This document shows positions 42,187 through 51,790 of a DNA stretch of 64,000 bases, in pieces. Every line of letters begins with the position of its first letter. The first letter of the stretch is position 1. The position numbers were made by a program, and so were the translations under genes. This stretch comes from Vibrio tapetis subsp. quintayensis (GTDB lineage Bacteria; Pseudomonadota; Gammaproteobacteria; Enterobacterales; Vibrionaceae), in assembly GCF_030409945.1 (NCBI RefSeq), contig NZ_JAUFQV010000006.1:1-64000 (forward strand), in the 5' to 3' direction. The notes below the pieces were generated by a model, which was given only the letters and a program-made list of their open reading frames with translations, had not been told where the DNA came from and did not search any database.

Positions 42187-43890
42187 TTAATGGTCGTGAG
42201 CTTCACCTGCACCTTTAGGGTAACGAATAGACTCAACCATTTCTTGTACGTCTTCTGGTACTTCAGCAGTAAATTTGTTCACAACAATCGATACTACAAA
42301 GTTCAAACACATACCTAGCGTACCGATGCCTTCAGGGCTGATACCGAACCACCAGTTTTCAGGTGAGCTTGCTGCTGGGTTGATGAACTTAAAGTAGATG
42401 ATGTAACTTGCTGTGAATGCAATACCGCTTAACATACCTGCGATAGCACCTTCCTTGTTCATCTTCTTGTAGAAGATACCGAGGATGATAGCCGGGAAGA
42501 AGGAAGCAGCGGCTAAGCCGAATGCGAACGCCACCACCTGCGCTACAAATCCTGGAGGGTTAATACCTAAGTAACCTGCACCAACAATCGCAACCATCGC
42601 GGCCAAACGTGCGGCCAGTAGCTCTTGTTTATCTGTCATGTTCGGTCTGAAGCCTTTCTTCAGTAAGTCATGAGAGATAGATGTTGAGATTACCAGTAGT
42701 AGACCTGCTGCCGTTGATAGTGCGGCTGCTAAGCCACCCGCAGCCAGTAGAGCAACTACCCAGTTAGGAAGTTTCGCAAGCTCAGGGGATGCCAGTACGA
42801 TGATGTCACGGTTGATTTTCATCTCGTTACGCTCATCACCAGAGTAGAACATCTTACCATCGCCGTTTTTGTCTTCCCAACCAACTAGACCTGTGCTTTC
42901 CCAGTTTTTATACCAGCTAGGGGCATTTTCAGCCGCCACACCTTTCATTTCTGGGCCATTGATTGTCTCAATCATGTTAACTCGAGCAAACGCAGCCACA
43001 CCCGGTGCTGTTGTGTATAGCAAAGAGATGAACAGTAGTGCCCAACCTGCTGAGATACGAGCATCACGTACACGTGGCACTGTGAAGAAACGAATGATTA
43101 CATGTGGCAGACCGGCTGTACCAACCATAAGAGCGGCACAGATGAAGAATACATCCACCATGCTCTTATTACCTTCGGTATAGGCGGTGAATCCGAGTTC
43201 TTCGGTTAAACCATCGAGTTTATCCAATAAATAGACATCGGTGCCCGTTAGGGTTGACCCCATACCAACTTGTGGAAGTGGGTTACCTGTCATCATGATT
43301 GAAGTAAAGATTGCTGGTACAAGGAAAGCGAAAATGAGAACACAGAATTGAGCAACCTGCGTATAAGTGATGCCTTTCATGCCACCAAGCACTGCGTAGA
43401 AGAACACAATACCCATACCAATGATGATGCCGAGGTTAATGTCGACTTCTAGGAAACGTGAGAATACAACACCAACACCACGCATTTGACCAGCAACGTA
43501 TGTGAACGATACGAAGATCGCACAGAATACCGCTACCATACGTGCTGTTCGGGAGTAGTAACGCTCACCGATGAAATCTGGCACGGTGAACTGGCCAAAT
43601 TTACGTAAATAAGGTGCAAGACAAAGAGCAAGCAGTACGTAACCACCCGTCCAACCCATTAGGTAAACCGCACCGTCGTAACCAACGAACGAGATAATAC
43701 CAGCCATGGAGATGAAAGAAGCAGCCGACATCCAGTCAGCAGCGGTTGCCATGCCATTCGCGACAGGGTGTACACCACCGCCCGCAACATAGAATTCACT
43801 GGTTGACCCAGCACGAGCCCAGATTGCGATGCCGATATATACTGCAAATGTAATACCGACGAGAATAAACGTCCAAGTTTGAATATCCAT
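42187..43890 (-). CDS. actP: Cation:acetate symporter, sodium:solute symporter VC_2705 subfamily
   Basis: SLC5/SSS secondary transporter, 567 residues, with about thirteen membrane segments. Begins MDIQTWTFILVGITFAVYIG; SSS family features include GGGVHPVANGMATAADWMSA (about 37-56) and LAAGGLAAALSTAAGLLLVI. A soluble insert with NGDGKMFYSGDERNEMKINR is characteristic of the VC_2705 group, which always pairs with a DUF4212 small subunit, here 12 nt upstream. In Vibrio this pair is linked to the acetate switch, so acetate uptake is likely; direct transport evidence is not visible in sequence. The symbol is used in the functional sense. Confidence 0.87.
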   Translation of the reverse strand: MDIQTWTFILVGITFAVYIGIAIWARAGSTSEFYVAGGGVHPVANGMATAADWMSAASFISMAGIISFVGYDGAVYLMGWTGGYVLLALCLAPYLRKFGQFTVPDFIGERYYSRTARMVAVFCAIFVSFTYVAGQMRGVGVVFSRFLEVDINLGIIIGMGIVFFYAVLGGMKGITYTQVAQFCVLIFAFLVPAIFTSIMMTGNPLPQVGMGSTLTGTDVYLLDKLDGLTEELGFTAYTEGNKSMVDVFFICAALMVGTAGLPHVIIRFFTVPRVRDARISAGWALLFISLLYTTAPGVAAFARVNMIETINGPEMKGVAAENAPSWYKNWESTGLVGWEDKNGDGKMFYSGDERNEMKINRDIIVLASPELAKLPNWVVALLAAGGLAAALSTAAGLLLVISTSISHDLLKKGFRPNMTDKQELLAARLAAMVAIVGAGYLGINPPGFVAQVVAFAFGLAAASFFPAIILGIFYKKMNKEGAIAGMLSGIAFTASYIIYFKFINPAASSPENWWFGISPEGIGTLGMCLNFVVSIVVNKFTAEVPEDVQEMVESIRYPKGAGEAHDH

Positions 43891-43902
43891 TTCTTTAGCC
43901 TC

Positions 43903-44169
43903 TTAGTCTTCCTGTACGTTATATTTTTTGTCGAGCGCATTCATGCGAGCAACGTAAATAAAGATCAGGGCAACGAAGGTGTATATCGAGCCTTGCTGTG
44001 CAAACCAAAACCCTAGTTTGAATCCACCAAACTGAATCGTATTCAGTGCGTCGACAAATAAGATGCCTGCGCCATACGACACAATGAACCAGACGGCTAA
44101 TAATGAGCCCATGATCCCTAGGTTTTCTTTCCAGTACGCCTGTGCATGTTCCGTTGATTCGAACGCCAT
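43903..44169 (-). CDS. DUF4212 small subunit of the sodium/solute symporter
   Basis: 88 residues with two membrane segments (about 18-38 and 58-78). Family-typical AYWKENLGIMGSLLAVWFIV, GGFKLGFWFAQQGSIYTF and the ending ARMNALDKKYNVQED. Encoded 12 nt before the symporter, with AAGGAG upstream of its own start, so it is translated first in a two-gene operon. Its exact role (assembly, coupling or regulation) is not established. Confidence 0.92.
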   Translation of the reverse strand: MAFESTEHAQAYWKENLGIMGSLLAVWFIVSYGAGILFVDALNTIQFGGFKLGFWFAQQGSIYTFVALIFIYVARMNALDKKYNVQED

Positions 44170-44274
44170 TGCATTCTCCTTTCGCTATCGGTCGTGTTAA
44201 TCAGATGTTACATGGTTAACACTAACAGGCTTGTGTCCAGAGATCTTTTCAACTTTAGTCGGGGCGTTAAAATT

Positions 44275-44300
44275 AAAAAACGCCCATAAAATGGGCGTTT
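44275..44300 (-). terminator. Terminator of the marC-like gene
   Basis: AAACGCCCAT / ATGGGCGTTT with an AAA loop; on the minus strand a T6 tract follows. About 60 nt after the marC-like stop. Confidence 0.85.
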
Positions 44301-44362
44301 AGAGGGGTTGTGATAGTGAAGTGTGATGTTAATTTAATGTTAACTTAGCCAAAGGTCTAAGG

Positions 44363-44986
44363 CTACATATAGAAATCTTTGATCCCAAGTAGCAAATTAT
44401 TGACCGCAACTGCTGCAAGTATTAGCCCCATCACTCGGCTGATGATCGCGGCACCCACATTACCAATGACTTTTTGAATATGAGTAGCCCCTAATAGCAG
44501 TAATAATGTGATCAGCAAAACCGCAAGCATCACCGCGGCTGTGATCGACTGTTCAACTAAGGCATAGCGATTATTATCAGTGAGCATCACGATCGCCATC
44601 ATGGCACCCGGTGAGGCGATGGACGGAATGGCCAATGGATACACAGCAAGATCGGCTAAATCGGAACGAGTGATCTCTTCTGCCATTTTCTGTTCTTGTT
44701 CGGGCTTGCTTTCACCAAAAATCATGGTCAATGCAAATAGCAGTAGTACCAAACCGCCCGCCGCTTGGAAAGCCGGCAAAGGAATTTGCATGGCTTCGAG
44801 TACCAACTGGCCAGCGACTAGAAAGAACAACAAGACACCAGCAGAAATAGCGATGGCTTTTAATGCGACTAAGCGACGTTGTTTTTGCGTGAGGTGATGA
44901 GTTTGAGAAAGATAGACAGGGACTGATCCGATCGGGTCGATAACAGCCCATAGAACGATAAATTGGGTAATGATAATACTGAGCAC
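44363..44986 (-). CDS. MarC family membrane protein (YchE-like)
   Basis: 207 residues with six hydrophobic segments. Starts MLSIIITQFIVLWAVIDPIG with the family N-terminal WAVIDPIGSVPVY motif; the central LAVYPLAIPSIASPGAMMAI is the second MarC repeat motif. The family was once linked to multiple antibiotic resistance, which was later withdrawn; transport function is unknown. Sits between crbR and the symporter operon, ending before its own terminator. Confidence 0.88.
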   Translation of the reverse strand: MLSIIITQFIVLWAVIDPIGSVPVYLSQTHHLTQKQRRLVALKAIAISAGVLLFFLVAGQLVLEAMQIPLPAFQAAGGLVLLLFALTMIFGESKPEQEQKMAEEITRSDLADLAVYPLAIPSIASPGAMMAIVMLTDNNRYALVEQSITAAVMLAVLLITLLLLLGATHIQKVIGNVGAAIISRVMGLILAAVAVNNLLLGIKDFYM

Positions 44987-45105
44987 AGAGGCCTCCCAGA
45001 GTTTGATGAAACAGAGGGATAATTAACCGACAGAAAAAACGTCAGCTAAGTAATTAATGAGTGTACCACTTAACTGAGTTCGGTATGTAAGAGCAATGTA
45101 AACGC

Positions 45106-45741
45106 TTACTGCTCAGGTTCGAGTTGTTGCAGCAATATGACTGCCTGAGTACGGTTTTTAACCCCCAGTTTACGAAATATTGCGGTCATATGGGCTTTGA
45201 TGGTCGCTTCAGATACGTGAAGTTCGTAAGCAATTTGCTTGTTAAGTAATCCATCAGAAAGCATGCCGAGCACACGGTATTGCTGCGGAGTGAGCGCGGC
45301 AATCTTTTGGGCCAAATCGTTGCAAGCTTGATTGTTGGTGATCAGATCTTTTGGGAAGAAAGGTTCTCCGCCGAGCACTTGATTCAGAGCGGCGACGAGC
45401 TCGCGCATATCGCTTGATTTAGGGATGAAACCAAATGCACCATGGCTTTTTACTTGCGTGACGATGCTGGCATCCTCACTGGCTGATACAACCACTATGG
45501 GTAAATCTGGATACTCGGCTCGTAGGTGAATGAGGCCTGAGAGTCCATTCGCTCCGGGCATTTTGAGATCGAGAAGTAAAAGGTCGGGCTCTTGATCTTT
45601 TTTGAGTAGCGATAGCAAGGCATCTAGAGAATCAGCTTCAAGCAAATTTGCGCCACTGATCGCCATGTGTACTGATTGAAATAGAGCATTGCGAAAAAGC
45701 GGATGATCGTCGGCAATGATGATGGTGTAGGTCGAATCCAT
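45106..45741 (-). CDS. crbR: LuxR-type response regulator CrbR
   Basis: CrbR is the DNA-binding partner of CrbS that activates acs. 211 residues from the ATG at 45741; a GTG four codons earlier has no ribosome site. Receiver domain about 5-120 with the acidic pair IIADDHPLF and phosphoacceptor Asp58 in LLLLDLKMPGANG; Lys in FGFIPKSS. NarL/LuxR helix-turn-helix about 145-205 (LTPQQYRVLGMLSDGLLNKQ, VSEATIKAHMTAIFRKLG). Identification rests on family type plus proximity to crbS, acs and the symporter. Confidence 0.87.
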   Translation of the reverse strand: MDSTYTIIIADDHPLFRNALFQSVHMAISGANLLEADSLDALLSLLKKDQEPDLLLLDLKMPGANGLSGLIHLRAEYPDLPIVVVSASEDASIVTQVKSHGAFGFIPKSSDMRELVAALNQVLGGEPFFPKDLITNNQACNDLAQKIAALTPQQYRVLGMLSDGLLNKQIAYELHVSEATIKAHMTAIFRKLGVKNRTQAVILLQQLEPEQ

Positions 45742-45775
45742 GACGTTATACACTCTTTAAATATTAGTTAAATTT

Positions 45776-45805
45776 AGTATAAACATTCGCCAGCATAAGC
45801 AACAA
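45776..45805 (-). promoter_or_regulatory. Candidate crbR promoter
   Basis: Minus strand: TTGTTG (45800-45805), 18-bp spacer, TATACT (45776-45781). Start near 45769, about 28 nt before the ATG. Confidence 0.35.
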
Positions 45806-45930
45806 CTACAATGCGCTTATTGCCTGATTTTTCTTTCTAAAATGTGAATGTGTGGGGTGTATTCGATGAAACGCTACGTTCACAACTGTGCAATTTTTTT
45901 GTGTTGGATATTTCCTGTCTAAGAGGAGGA

Positions 45931-45953
45931 AAGAGACCGGACTCCGGTCTCTT
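45931..45953. terminator. Terminator-like hairpin after dsbD
   Basis: Near-perfect AAGAGACCGGA-CT-CCGGTCTCTT palindrome. It lies 11 nt after the dsbD stop on the minus strand, where only TTTCC follows; the + direction has TTTTATATT. Confidence 0.65.
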
Positions 45954-45963
45954 TTATATTGAA

Positions 45964-47769
45964 CTAGAGTTTGTTGATGTGGGTAAGGAATGGCTCAGCT
46001 TTCATAAAGCCAGTGAGCCTTTTTTGTGCCATGTAGTTTCCATGGGCATCCCAGAAATCGATAGTTGGCAAACCAAGTACTTTTAGTTTTTTTAGTAACT
46101 GCATGTCTTGGCTTTGGTTTTTAGTGACGTCGGCTTGCAGTAACACGAAATCATTCAGCTTCTCAGCGACTTTTTCTTCGTGAAAAGTATACTTCTCAAA
46201 TTCTTTGCAGGCCACGCACCAGTCAGCATAGAAATCGAGCATAACCGGTTTTCCAGCTTGCTTTGCTCGTAACAGCTCTGACTCAAGTTCCGCCACATTA
46301 TTCACTCGGATAAATTGTGGTGCAGAGACTTCATGAGCTGCTTGTTGTGGTGCCATCCAGTGGTTGAGCACGGGTAATGCTGATGCGACAAGACCAAGTA
46401 CAGCAATGATACCGACAATACTTTGCTTCCATCCGCCAAACGGTAGGGTATTTTTTGCATGGTATAGCCAGCCGAATGCCGACAAACCAAGTGCAGACCA
46501 TAACACCTGTGACCACAATTCAGGCACGATGCGTTCTAATAAAAAGATTGGAGCGGCCAATAAAATAAAACCAAAGGCAATTTTGACCTTGTCCATCCAG
46601 CCTCCGGCTTTTGGCAGTAACTTGTTACCAAATACAGCGACCGCTATTAGTGGAATTCCCATGCCGATTGCGAGTGCGTAAAGAGCTACACCTCCAGTGA
46701 GCATGTCGCCACTTTGTGCAACGTAAAGCAAAGCACCGGATAAAGGAGCCGTTGTGCATGGAGAGCAAACTAATCCAGAAATTGCCCCCATAGCGAATAC
46801 ACCAACATTATTGCCACCTTGTTGTTGGTTACTTAGCTGGTTGAGCTTGGTTTGCAGGGTGCTTGGTAGCTGTAAGGTATACACACCAAACATAGACAGT
46901 GCCAGTACCACGAATAAAACACTTAACCCGACTAATACATAAGGGTGTTGCATGGCGGCTTGAAACTGCAAACCGGCAGAGGCCACGACTAAGCCCAGTA
47001 AGGTGTAAGTGAGCGCCATACCTTGCACATAAATAAATGATAATGTCAGCGCTCTGCGATGATTGAGCTTGCCACTGCCGAGTACAATACTGGTTAAAAT
47101 AGGGTACATAGGGAGAACACATGGCGTGAAAGCTAAACCAATACCTAGACCAAAGAACAACAGCGGCGTCCACCAATTATTGGCCAGTTTATCGGTAAAG
47201 GTGTCGGCCTGAGAAGGGCGACTTTGTTTGTTGTCATCATTTAGCTGCGTTGATGATTGCTTACCCTGTTGCACAGGTTTGGCTATTTGCTGTTTTTCAG
47301 CTCTTAATGATTCACCGTTACCGATTAAAGAAAGTGGAACCTTAATGATTTCTGGTGGGTAACAAAATCCGGCTTTTGCACAGCCTTGATATCGGACGGT
47401 CAGTTCACCGTTTTCGGCTACATCGCTAAGTGAAACCGTTGCCAAAAGTGGGGTCGTGTAGATCTGAACCTTGCCAAAGAACTCATCTTGGTAAGGTTTG
47501 CCATCCCGCATTTCAATGCCGTCAATGGTTGCACCAGACGCACTAATACTGATTTTATCTTGATAAAGGTAATAGCCTTCTTTGACTTGCCAATCTAGTT
47601 CAACCTTGTCTGAGTGCTGGATGAAGTTAAAAGGAAAGGCTTCAGAAACCGTTACAAACTGATTACTGTCTGGTGTGAAGCTTGGTTGGTCATTGTTACC
47701 AAATAAAGCCCAAGAAGGGGAAGACCACGTGATCATGGCTATGATCAGTACCGAAAATATTGAGCGCAT
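45964..47769 (-). CDS. dsbD: Thiol:disulfide interchange protein DsbD
   Basis: DsbD moves electrons from cytoplasmic thioredoxin to periplasmic DsbC, DsbG and CcmG. 601 residues from the ATG at 47769. Signal peptide [21 protein letters not shown]. The alpha domain has the Cys pair in [13 protein letters not shown]. The eight-TM beta domain carries [14 protein letters not shown] and [12 protein letters not shown], one Cys each of the membrane pair. The gamma thioredoxin domain has CVAC in [12 protein letters not shown] (about 513-524). All six functional cysteines are present. A linker (about 150-195) is rich in Gln, Ser and Lys. Confidence 0.97.
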   Translation of the reverse strand: MRSIFSVLIIAMITWSSPSWALFGNNDQPSFTPDSNQFVTVSEAFPFNFIQHSDKVELDWQVKEGYYLYQDKISISASGATIDGIEMRDGKPYQDEFFGKVQIYTTPLLATVSLSDVAENGELTVRYQGCAKAGFCYPPEIIKVPLSLIGNGESLRAEKQQIAKPVQQGKQSSTQLNDDNKQSRPSQADTFTDKLANNWWTPLLFFGLGIGLAFTPCVLPMYPILTSIVLGSGKLNHRRALTLSFIYVQGMALTYTLLGLVVASAGLQFQAAMQHPYVLVGLSVLFVVLALSMFGVYTLQLPSTLQTKLNQLSNQQQGGNNVGVFAMGAISGLVCSPCTTAPLSGALLYVAQSGDMLTGGVALYALAIGMGIPLIAVAVFGNKLLPKAGGWMDKVKIAFGFILLAAPIFLLERIVPELWSQVLWSALGLSAFGWLYHAKNTLPFGGWKQSIVGIIAVLGLVASALPVLNHWMAPQQAAHEVSAPQFIRVNNVAELESELLRAKQAGKPVMLDFYADWCVACKEFEKYTFHEEKVAEKLNDFVLLQADVTKNQSQDMQLLKKLKVLGLPTIDFWDAHGNYMAQKRLTGFMKAEPFLTHINKL

Positions 47770-47861
47770 ATCAATTGCTTCGCAGATTAAGTTGAGGCTA
47801 GTGTAACTCAATCAGACCTATTATTTGCTCAATAAGTTTCAAATGACATATCAGAAAAATG

Positions 47862-47885
47862 AAAAAAGGGAGCCGAAGCTCCCCT
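47862..47885 (-). terminator. Terminator of dcuA
   Basis: GGGAGC-CGAA-GCTCCC, with a T6 tract on the minus strand, about 50 nt after the dcuA stop. Confidence 0.85.
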
Positions 47886-47932
47886 ATATTTATATCAGCA
47901 TCTAAAGTGATGCTCGTAAAGACTGATTACGG

Positions 47933-49240
47933 CTAAAGGATCATTCCGCCAAAAATAAAGCCTAACGTAACTGAAGACGAAATGGTCACCACGCCAGGAA
48001 TAAAGAACGGGTGGTTAAACACGTACTTGCCTATGCGAGTTGAACCTGTGTCATCCATTTCTACTGCTGCTAGCAATGTTGGATAAGTCGGTAGAACGAA
48101 CAGGGCACTTACTGCGGCAAAAGATGCTACCGCCGTTAACGGTGCAACACCGATCGCCAGTGCTGCTGGCATAAGAGCTACCGTTGTCGCACCTTGCGAG
48201 TAGAGCAACATTGATGCGAAGAATAACACTAAGGCTAGCATCCATGGGTAGTCAGCCAGTAGCGCGCCAGCGACATCTTTAATGCTGTCGACGTGAGCGT
48301 TAACAAAAGTTGAACCAAGCCATGCCACACCAAGTACACAAACACAGGCTGTCATACCAGAGCGGAATGTTGCCGCCGCTGGGATTTTTGCCGCATCGAT
48401 TTTAGTGAACAATACGATGGCCGCGGCTGCCGCTAACATAACCGACATAATGGCTTCATTTCGGCCAAGAGCTGGGTTTTCAATAAGACCAACAGAGCCT
48501 GAAATCGCTGCTGCGTAGCAAACGACAAATAAGATTGCTGCTAGGAAAATGAACGTTGCACGTTTTGCGGTAGGCAAAATTTCGCGTTTTTCCTCAGTGT
48601 TTAATTTGATAAGGCCCTGTGCCAAACGTTCTTGATAAATGGGATCGTCTTTCAGTTCTCCACCCATGAAGTTCGCAACAAATGCACCGATCATACAAGC
48701 AATGAATGTGGTTGGAATACAGACTGCAAGCAGAGTGATGTAGTCGACGCCAAACGGCGCAAGCATGGCTGCAAAAGCAACCACTGCCGCTGATATAGGC
48801 GAAGCAGTAATGGCGATTTGCGAAGCAACAACCGCAATAGAAAGAGGGCGAGAAGGGCGAACACCTTGGCCTTTAGCTACTTCTGCAATGACAGGAAGCG
48901 TAGAAAAAGCTGTGTGTCCTGTGCCCGCTAGTAACGTCATAAAGAAAGTCACAATCGGAGCGTAGAAAGTAATGCGTTCAGGGTGTTTTCTTAAAAAGTT
49001 TTCTGCGATTTGAACTAACCAATCCATACCACCTGCAACTTGCATAGCAGCAATTGCTGTAATCACAGACATGATGATCAGAATAACATCGACAGGTATG
49101 TACGCTTGGCTAGTCGGTACTCCCATGATGAGTGATAGTGCGATAACACCTGCGCCACCAGCAAACCCAATGCCAATGCCACCAATTCTGGCCCCTATAA
49201 AAATAAAGAACAGAACAACAAACAGTTCAACAAATACCAT
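47933..49240 (-). CDS. dcuA: Anaerobic C4-dicarboxylate transporter DcuA
   Basis: Exchanges aspartate, fumarate, malate and succinate across the inner membrane. 435 residues (E. coli DcuA 433), largely hydrophobic. Start MVFVELFVVLFFIFIGARIG and the core LLAGTGHTAFSTLPVIAEVA are typical of DcuA/DcuB; the GQGVRPSRPLSIAVVASQ segment is shared by both. The aspA-dcuA pairing, as in E. coli, points to DcuA rather than DcuB. GAGG lies 5 nt before the ATG. aspA ends 168 nt upstream with its own terminator. Confidence 0.93.
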   Translation of the reverse strand: MVFVELFVVLFFIFIGARIGGIGIGFAGGAGVIALSLIMGVPTSQAYIPVDVILIIMSVITAIAAMQVAGGMDWLVQIAENFLRKHPERITFYAPIVTFFMTLLAGTGHTAFSTLPVIAEVAKGQGVRPSRPLSIAVVASQIAITASPISAAVVAFAAMLAPFGVDYITLLAVCIPTTFIACMIGAFVANFMGGELKDDPIYQERLAQGLIKLNTEEKREILPTAKRATFIFLAAILFVVCYAAAISGSVGLIENPALGRNEAIMSVMLAAAAAIVLFTKIDAAKIPAAATFRSGMTACVCVLGVAWLGSTFVNAHVDSIKDVAGALLADYPWMLALVLFFASMLLYSQGATTVALMPAALAIGVAPLTAVASFAAVSALFVLPTYPTLLAAVEMDDTGSTRIGKYVFNHPFFIPGVVTISSSVTLGFIFGGMIL

Positions 49241-49372
49241 AATTACCTCATCTTCTACATTTTGATTTTAATTATTGTTGAAATGACAGCATTAAAGCTC
49301 CCATTTCTGGAATTTGGATAGATTCTAGGCGGTATAAATGAAAGATAAAGGTTTTACGCCAAATTAGAATCT

Positions 49373-49399
49373 AAAAAGGGCCCAATATTATTGGGCCCT
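49373..49399 (-). terminator. Terminator of aspA
   Basis: AGGGCCCAA / TTGGGCCCT, 9-bp stem, T5 tail on the minus strand, 10 nt after the aspA stop. Read-through would reach dcuA. Confidence 0.85.
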
Positions 49400-49408
49400 G
49401 ATAAAAGA

Positions 49409-50866
49409 TTATGCTTCGTAGCGTTTTGCTTTATATTTTGGATGCATTAGGTTTTCAACAGAGAAAATATCGTCTAACTCTTCTTCGGTTAGCAGGCCGC
49501 GATCCAGTACAACTTCACGGACACTTTTACCGGTTTCAGCACAAATTTTACCGACGATGTCACCTTCGTGATGGCCAATGTAAGGGTTAAGATAAGTCAC
49601 GATGCCGATAGAGTTAAAGACGTGCGCTTCACACACTTCTTTGTTTACTGTAATGCCGTCGATGCACTTGTCACGTAAGTTAATGCACGCATTAGTCAGA
49701 ATTGTCATTGATTCAAACATGCTTTGTGCAATAACTGGCTCCATTACGTTCAGTTGTAATTGGCCACCTTCTGCGGCAAACGAGATGGTGTTATCGTTAC
49801 CCAGTACTTTAAAGCATACTTGGTTGACTACTTCAGGAACCACAGGGTTCACTTTTGCTGGCATGATGGAAGAACCAGCTTGAAGTTCCGGTAAGTTCAG
49901 CTCATTGAGGCCAGCGCGAGGGCCAGATGAAAGTAGGCGTAAATCGTTACAGATTTTCGACATCTTAACCGCAAGGCGTTTAAGGGCCCCGTGAACCATC
50001 ACGTAAGCACCACAGTCTGAAGTTGCTTCGATTAAATCTTCCGCTGGAACACACTCTAAGCCTGTTACTTGAGTTAAATGTTTAACGGCAAGTTGTTGGT
50101 AGCCTTCCGCAGCGTTTAGACCAGTACCAATCGCGGTAGCGCCGAGGTTGACTTCTAGTAGTAGTTTAGCGGTGTATTCAAGGTTACGAACTTCTTCGTT
50201 GAACGTAACTTTCCAGGCTCGGAATTCTTGACCAACCGTCATAGGTACTGCGTCTTGAAGCTGAGTTCGGCCCATTTTCAATACTGTTGCGAATTCTTGT
50301 TCTTTAAGCTCGAATGCACCTTTTAGGTATTCAATGGCTTCAATGAGTTTACTGAGGCTGATGTGAACAGCAATGCGAAAGCCAGTAGGGTACGCGCAGT
50401 TGGTAGACTGGCTCTTATTGACGTGATCGTTTGGATTAATGAAGTCGTACTCGCCTTTTTGTTTGCCCATCAACTCAAGGGCAACGTTTGCAATCACTTC
50501 ATTGGCATTCATGTTAACAGAAGTGCCTGCTCCACCTTGGAATACATCTGACGGGAATTGATCCATGCACTTTCCTGTATCTAGGATCAAATCACAAGCT
50601 TCTACGATGTATTTTGCAACGTCTTTAGGTAGCACACCAAGTTCGTTGTTTGCGAGAGCCGCCGCTTTTTTCGTCATGACCATGCCGCGAACGAAATCGG
50701 GCACATCAGAGATGGTGCTGTTTGAGATATTGAAGTTTTCAATAGCGCGCAGGGTATGGATACCGTAGTACGCATCAGCGGGAACGTGACGTTGGCCTAG
50801 TAGATCTTCTTCGACGCGAGTCGCAGTATTTAGAGAAGTTTGATTAAGATCTTGAGTCTTAGTCAT
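49409..50866 (-). CDS. aspA: Aspartate ammonia-lyase
   Basis: AspA interconverts aspartate with fumarate and ammonia, feeding fumarate respiration with DcuA. 485 residues (E. coli 478). The fumarase/aspartase signature [11 protein letters not shown] is near 327-337, with the catalytic Ser. Other conserved segments are [20 protein letters not shown] and [19 protein letters not shown]. The N-terminus is slightly longer than in E. coli. Upstream region 50867-51153 shows no convincing FNR or CRP palindrome. Confidence 0.97.
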   Translation of the reverse strand: MTKTQDLNQTSLNTATRVEEDLLGQRHVPADAYYGIHTLRAIENFNISNSTISDVPDFVRGMVMTKKAAALANNELGVLPKDVAKYIVEACDLILDTGKCMDQFPSDVFQGGAGTSVNMNANEVIANVALELMGKQKGEYDFINPNDHVNKSQSTNCAYPTGFRIAVHISLSKLIEAIEYLKGAFELKEQEFATVLKMGRTQLQDAVPMTVGQEFRAWKVTFNEEVRNLEYTAKLLLEVNLGATAIGTGLNAAEGYQQLAVKHLTQVTGLECVPAEDLIEATSDCGAYVMVHGALKRLAVKMSKICNDLRLLSSGPRAGLNELNLPELQAGSSIMPAKVNPVVPEVVNQVCFKVLGNDNTISFAAEGGQLQLNVMEPVIAQSMFESMTILTNACINLRDKCIDGITVNKEVCEAHVFNSIGIVTYLNPYIGHHEGDIVGKICAETGKSVREVVLDRGLLTEEELDDIFSVENLMHPKYKAKRYEA

Positions 50867-51153
50867 ACTGGGATCCTTAGAATATTATTCTGATAATAAA
50901 TAGTATTATTAGCCAATTCTGTTTTTAAGAATCCATTCGTTAGAGCTTTTGGCTGGTAAAATCTCTCCTGACTTCTGCTGCTCATCATAACGAACTGTAG
51001 GCATAAAAATAGTAGCTGGATCACCTTTTTGAGTTTATTTTCCTAATATTTGCATGGTAATCAAAACACGATCACATCGCGCTTTTTTACGGCGAAAATT
51101 TGTTGTTTTACAGGCAAAGCAATACACTGGCTACAATGACCTAAGGAGGACTT

Positions 51154-51675
51154 GTGTTCCCGATTCTATTGTTACTATTTATAGCGGTACCCATTATTGA
51201 AATCAGTTTGTTTATTCAAGTTGGTGGCGTATTAGGTATGTGGCCCACGATTGGCCTAGTGATTGTTACGGCATTCTTTGGTGCAACGTTGGTACGTAGC
51301 CAAGGCTTGCAAACACTCATGTCTGTTCAAAGTCGTTTACAGCAAGGTGAGTTACCTGCTCAGCAAATTGTAGAGGGTGTGATGTTAGCGGTTGCTGGAG
51401 TCCTATTGCTGACTCCTGGATTTATGACCGATGTATTTGGCATGACCGTTTTACTTCCTGCTCCACGTGCATGGCTTGCTAAACAGTTAATGAGTAAAGT
51501 GAAAGTGAACAATATGGCTGCGGGTGGTTTCCAATCTCACAGTCACTTTCAGCAAGGCAACCCTTTTGAACAAAGTGGGTCTAGTCCACATGATAATTAC
51601 CAAGATGGTGATACGTTTGAAGGTGAGTACCAGAAGAAAGACGATGATGACAACGACCGTAATCGCCTGAATTAG
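51154..51675 (+). CDS. fxsA: FxsA family membrane protein
   Basis: FxsA is an inner-membrane protein that in E. coli relieves F-plasmid exclusion of phage T7. 173 residues (E. coli 158), GTG start with a perfect AAGGAGG 4 nt upstream. Three hydrophobic stretches: FPILLLLFIAVPIIEISLF, GMWPTIGLVIVTAFFGATLV and a third near 75-95 with GVLLLTPGFMTDVFG. The C-terminal tail is polar and very acidic (KKDDDDNDRN). A repeat-rich inverted structure follows the stop. Confidence 0.92.
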   Translation: MFPILLLLFIAVPIIEISLFIQVGGVLGMWPTIGLVIVTAFFGATLVRSQGLQTLMSVQSRLQQGELPAQQIVEGVMLAVAGVLLLTPGFMTDVFGMTVLLPAPRAWLAKQLMSKVKVNNMAAGGFQSHSHFQQGNPFEQSGSSPHDNYQDGDTFEGEYQKKDDDDNDRNRLN

Positions 51676-51683
51676 TTAAAAGC

Positions 51684-51756
51684 AGGATTAAGGACGCTTC
51701 GCTAAAGGCTAAAGGCTAAAGGCGATAGTGATATGATTTCTTCGTTCCTTAATCCT
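51684..51756. repeat. 11-bp inverted repeat enclosing three tandem GCTAAAG units
   Basis: AGGATTAAGGA (51684-51694) and TCCTTAATCCT (51746-51756) are perfect inverted copies. Between them lie three GCTAAAG units (51701-51707, 51708-51714, 51715-51721). It starts 9 nt after the fxsA stop. The heptamer differs by one base from the AAAGGCG array at 35028-35055. Confidence 0.9.
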
Positions 51757-51790
51757 ACTCTTTCCCCTTTCCTGGTTGTTCTATTTTGAT

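Noticed and set aside
45844..46086. 80-codon plus-strand ORF at the end of dsbD
   Set aside because: It overlaps the dsbD end antisense and its N-terminal part runs through the hairpin at 45931-45953.
50867..51153. FNR- or CRP-like site upstream of aspA (ATCAA near 51058; TGTGA near 51073 on the minus strand)
   Set aside because: TTGCATGGTAATCAA is one base too long for an FNR palindrome, and the CRP candidate has only one good half-site.
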